From positions 3,163,001-3,227,000 of the forward strand of contig NZ_CP033433.1 in NCBI RefSeq assembly GCF_003713065.1: DNA of 64,000 nt. Direction: 5' to 3'. The notes under the pieces were generated by a model. The model had not been told where the DNA came from. It saw only the letters and a program-made list of their open reading frames with translations, and did no database searches. The first letter of the stretch is position 1, and each line of letters opens with the position of its first letter. The position numbers and the translations under genes are program-made. Source of the stretch: Cohnella candidum. Its GTDB lineage: Bacteria > Bacillota > Bacilli > Paenibacillales > Paenibacillaceae. Positions 63,528-64,000 of the stretch are shown one piece after another.

Positions 63528-64000
63528 ATCGATTTAATAGGATATACGCGCAAATTCCGAAATACGGCGGCGCCGCCGATGGCGAACAGCTCTAGTCCGG
63601 TGCTGCCGCCATTCGGGTAAATTAACGAGGTAAACGTCTGCAGCCCGTCATCGAAAAAAATCTCGACGCTCGATGCGTCGACGAATCCTCGCATCTTCAG
63701 CTCGTTTCCTTCGCGAATTCTCTCCGTTTCAAAACACTTGTCGAATTGGACCGGTTTACCGGATCGGCCGATGATATCCGAAAACCCGGACCGCGTCCGG
63801 TCCACGAAAAGCCGGTTGCCGCTCACGTAATATCCGGCTTCCGTCGCTTCGGACCCCGAAACGCGCATCCGTACGCCGAATTCCTCGACCTTTTCCCACT
63901 CGACGGTCATTTCGAACTCATAACAAGCGCCTTCGAACGCCAGCTTCCGCGTGCCGTCCGACACTTCAAGCCCGTTTGCCGTCCATGGGACCTCCCTCAG
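63515..64000 (-). CDS. GH32-type hydrolase, C-terminal part only (cut by window edge)
   Basis: The frame is open from the window edge to a stop at 63515, giving about 161 residues of the GH32 C-terminal beta-sandwich: GVRMRVSGSEATEAGYYV, LFVDRTRSGFSD, DASSVEIFFDDG, SLIYPNGG and a closing LRVYPIKSIW. This matches the ends of the other two GH32 proteins here (for example DRSSVELFANDG and DESSVETFGNDG). The catalytic propeller is outside the window, so activity cannot be stated. It overlaps the next GH32 gene by 4-13 bp depending on that gene's start, so all fructan genes appear to be in one operon whose promoter is beyond the window. Confidence 0.9.
   Translation of the reverse strand: MREVPWTANGLEVSDGTRKLAFEGACYEFEMTVEWEKVEEFGVRMRVSGSEATEAGYYVSGNRLFVDRTRSGFSDIIGRSGKPVQFDKCFETERIREGNELKMRGFVDASSVEIFFDDGLQTFTSLIYPNGGSTGLELFAIGGAAVFRNLRVYPIKSIWRR

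Overview
The window reads as a chromosomal segment of a Gram-positive, soil-type polysaccharide degrader, most likely of the Paenibacillaceae (Paenibacillus or Cohnella type). The reasons are strong GGAGG ribosome binding sites, some TTG/GTG starts, lipobox solute-binding proteins, YesM/YesN-type two-component systems beside ABC sugar importers, S-layer-homology (SLH) anchored enzymes and very large multimodular glycosidases. The genus is an inference. I see no rRNA, tRNA, CRISPR or insertion sequence.

Layout. (1) 1-4.7 kb: minus-strand operon zwf-tkt-transaldolase (pentose phosphate), divergent from a LysR regulator. (2) 5.0-25.9 kb: a polysaccharide-utilisation locus, all on the minus strand. 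It holds a GH78-like hydrolase, a solute-binding lipoprotein, an importer operon (binding protein plus two permeases), a YesM/YesN system cotranscribed with another binding lipoprotein, a secreted GH3, and a second operon pairing a GH3-cohesin-dockerin enzyme with a cohesin-SLH surface protein. Five promoters here carry the same pair of A-rich direct repeats at a fixed distance from a -10 box, so I propose a single regulon run by this YesN. (3) 26.0-28.4 kb: TetR repressor divergent from a DHA2-type drug exporter. (4) 28.4-31.1 kb: a second GH78 alpha-L-rhamnosidase and a small protein of unknown function. (5) 31.1-56.1 kb: a second locus with an SLH-anchored GH53 endo-galactanase carrying binding modules, an operon of two related barrel proteins (one of about 2600 residues with 14 tandem CBM35/CBM6-like modules and SLH repeats) plus a cytoplasmic GH3, an Lpl-type ABC importer, a second YesM/YesN system and a divergent chemoreceptor. 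The GH53 points to pectic galactan or arabinogalactan as one target. (6) 56.1-64 kb: a fructan operon with three GH32 genes (one cut by the window edge), a Gfo/Idh/MocA oxidoreductase and a ROK fructokinase.

How it works together (inference): surface-anchored and secreted enzymes cut plant polysaccharides outside the cell; lipoprotein-fed ABC importers take up the oligosaccharides; cytoplasmic GH3, GH78 and GH32 enzymes finish them; the two-component systems sense the sugars. The most striking items are the shared operator set of locus 2, the cohesin/dockerin pair, the 14-module giant protein, an apparent frameshift-dependent permease gene (A10 tract at 48686-48695) and an apparent AUC start codon for zwf.
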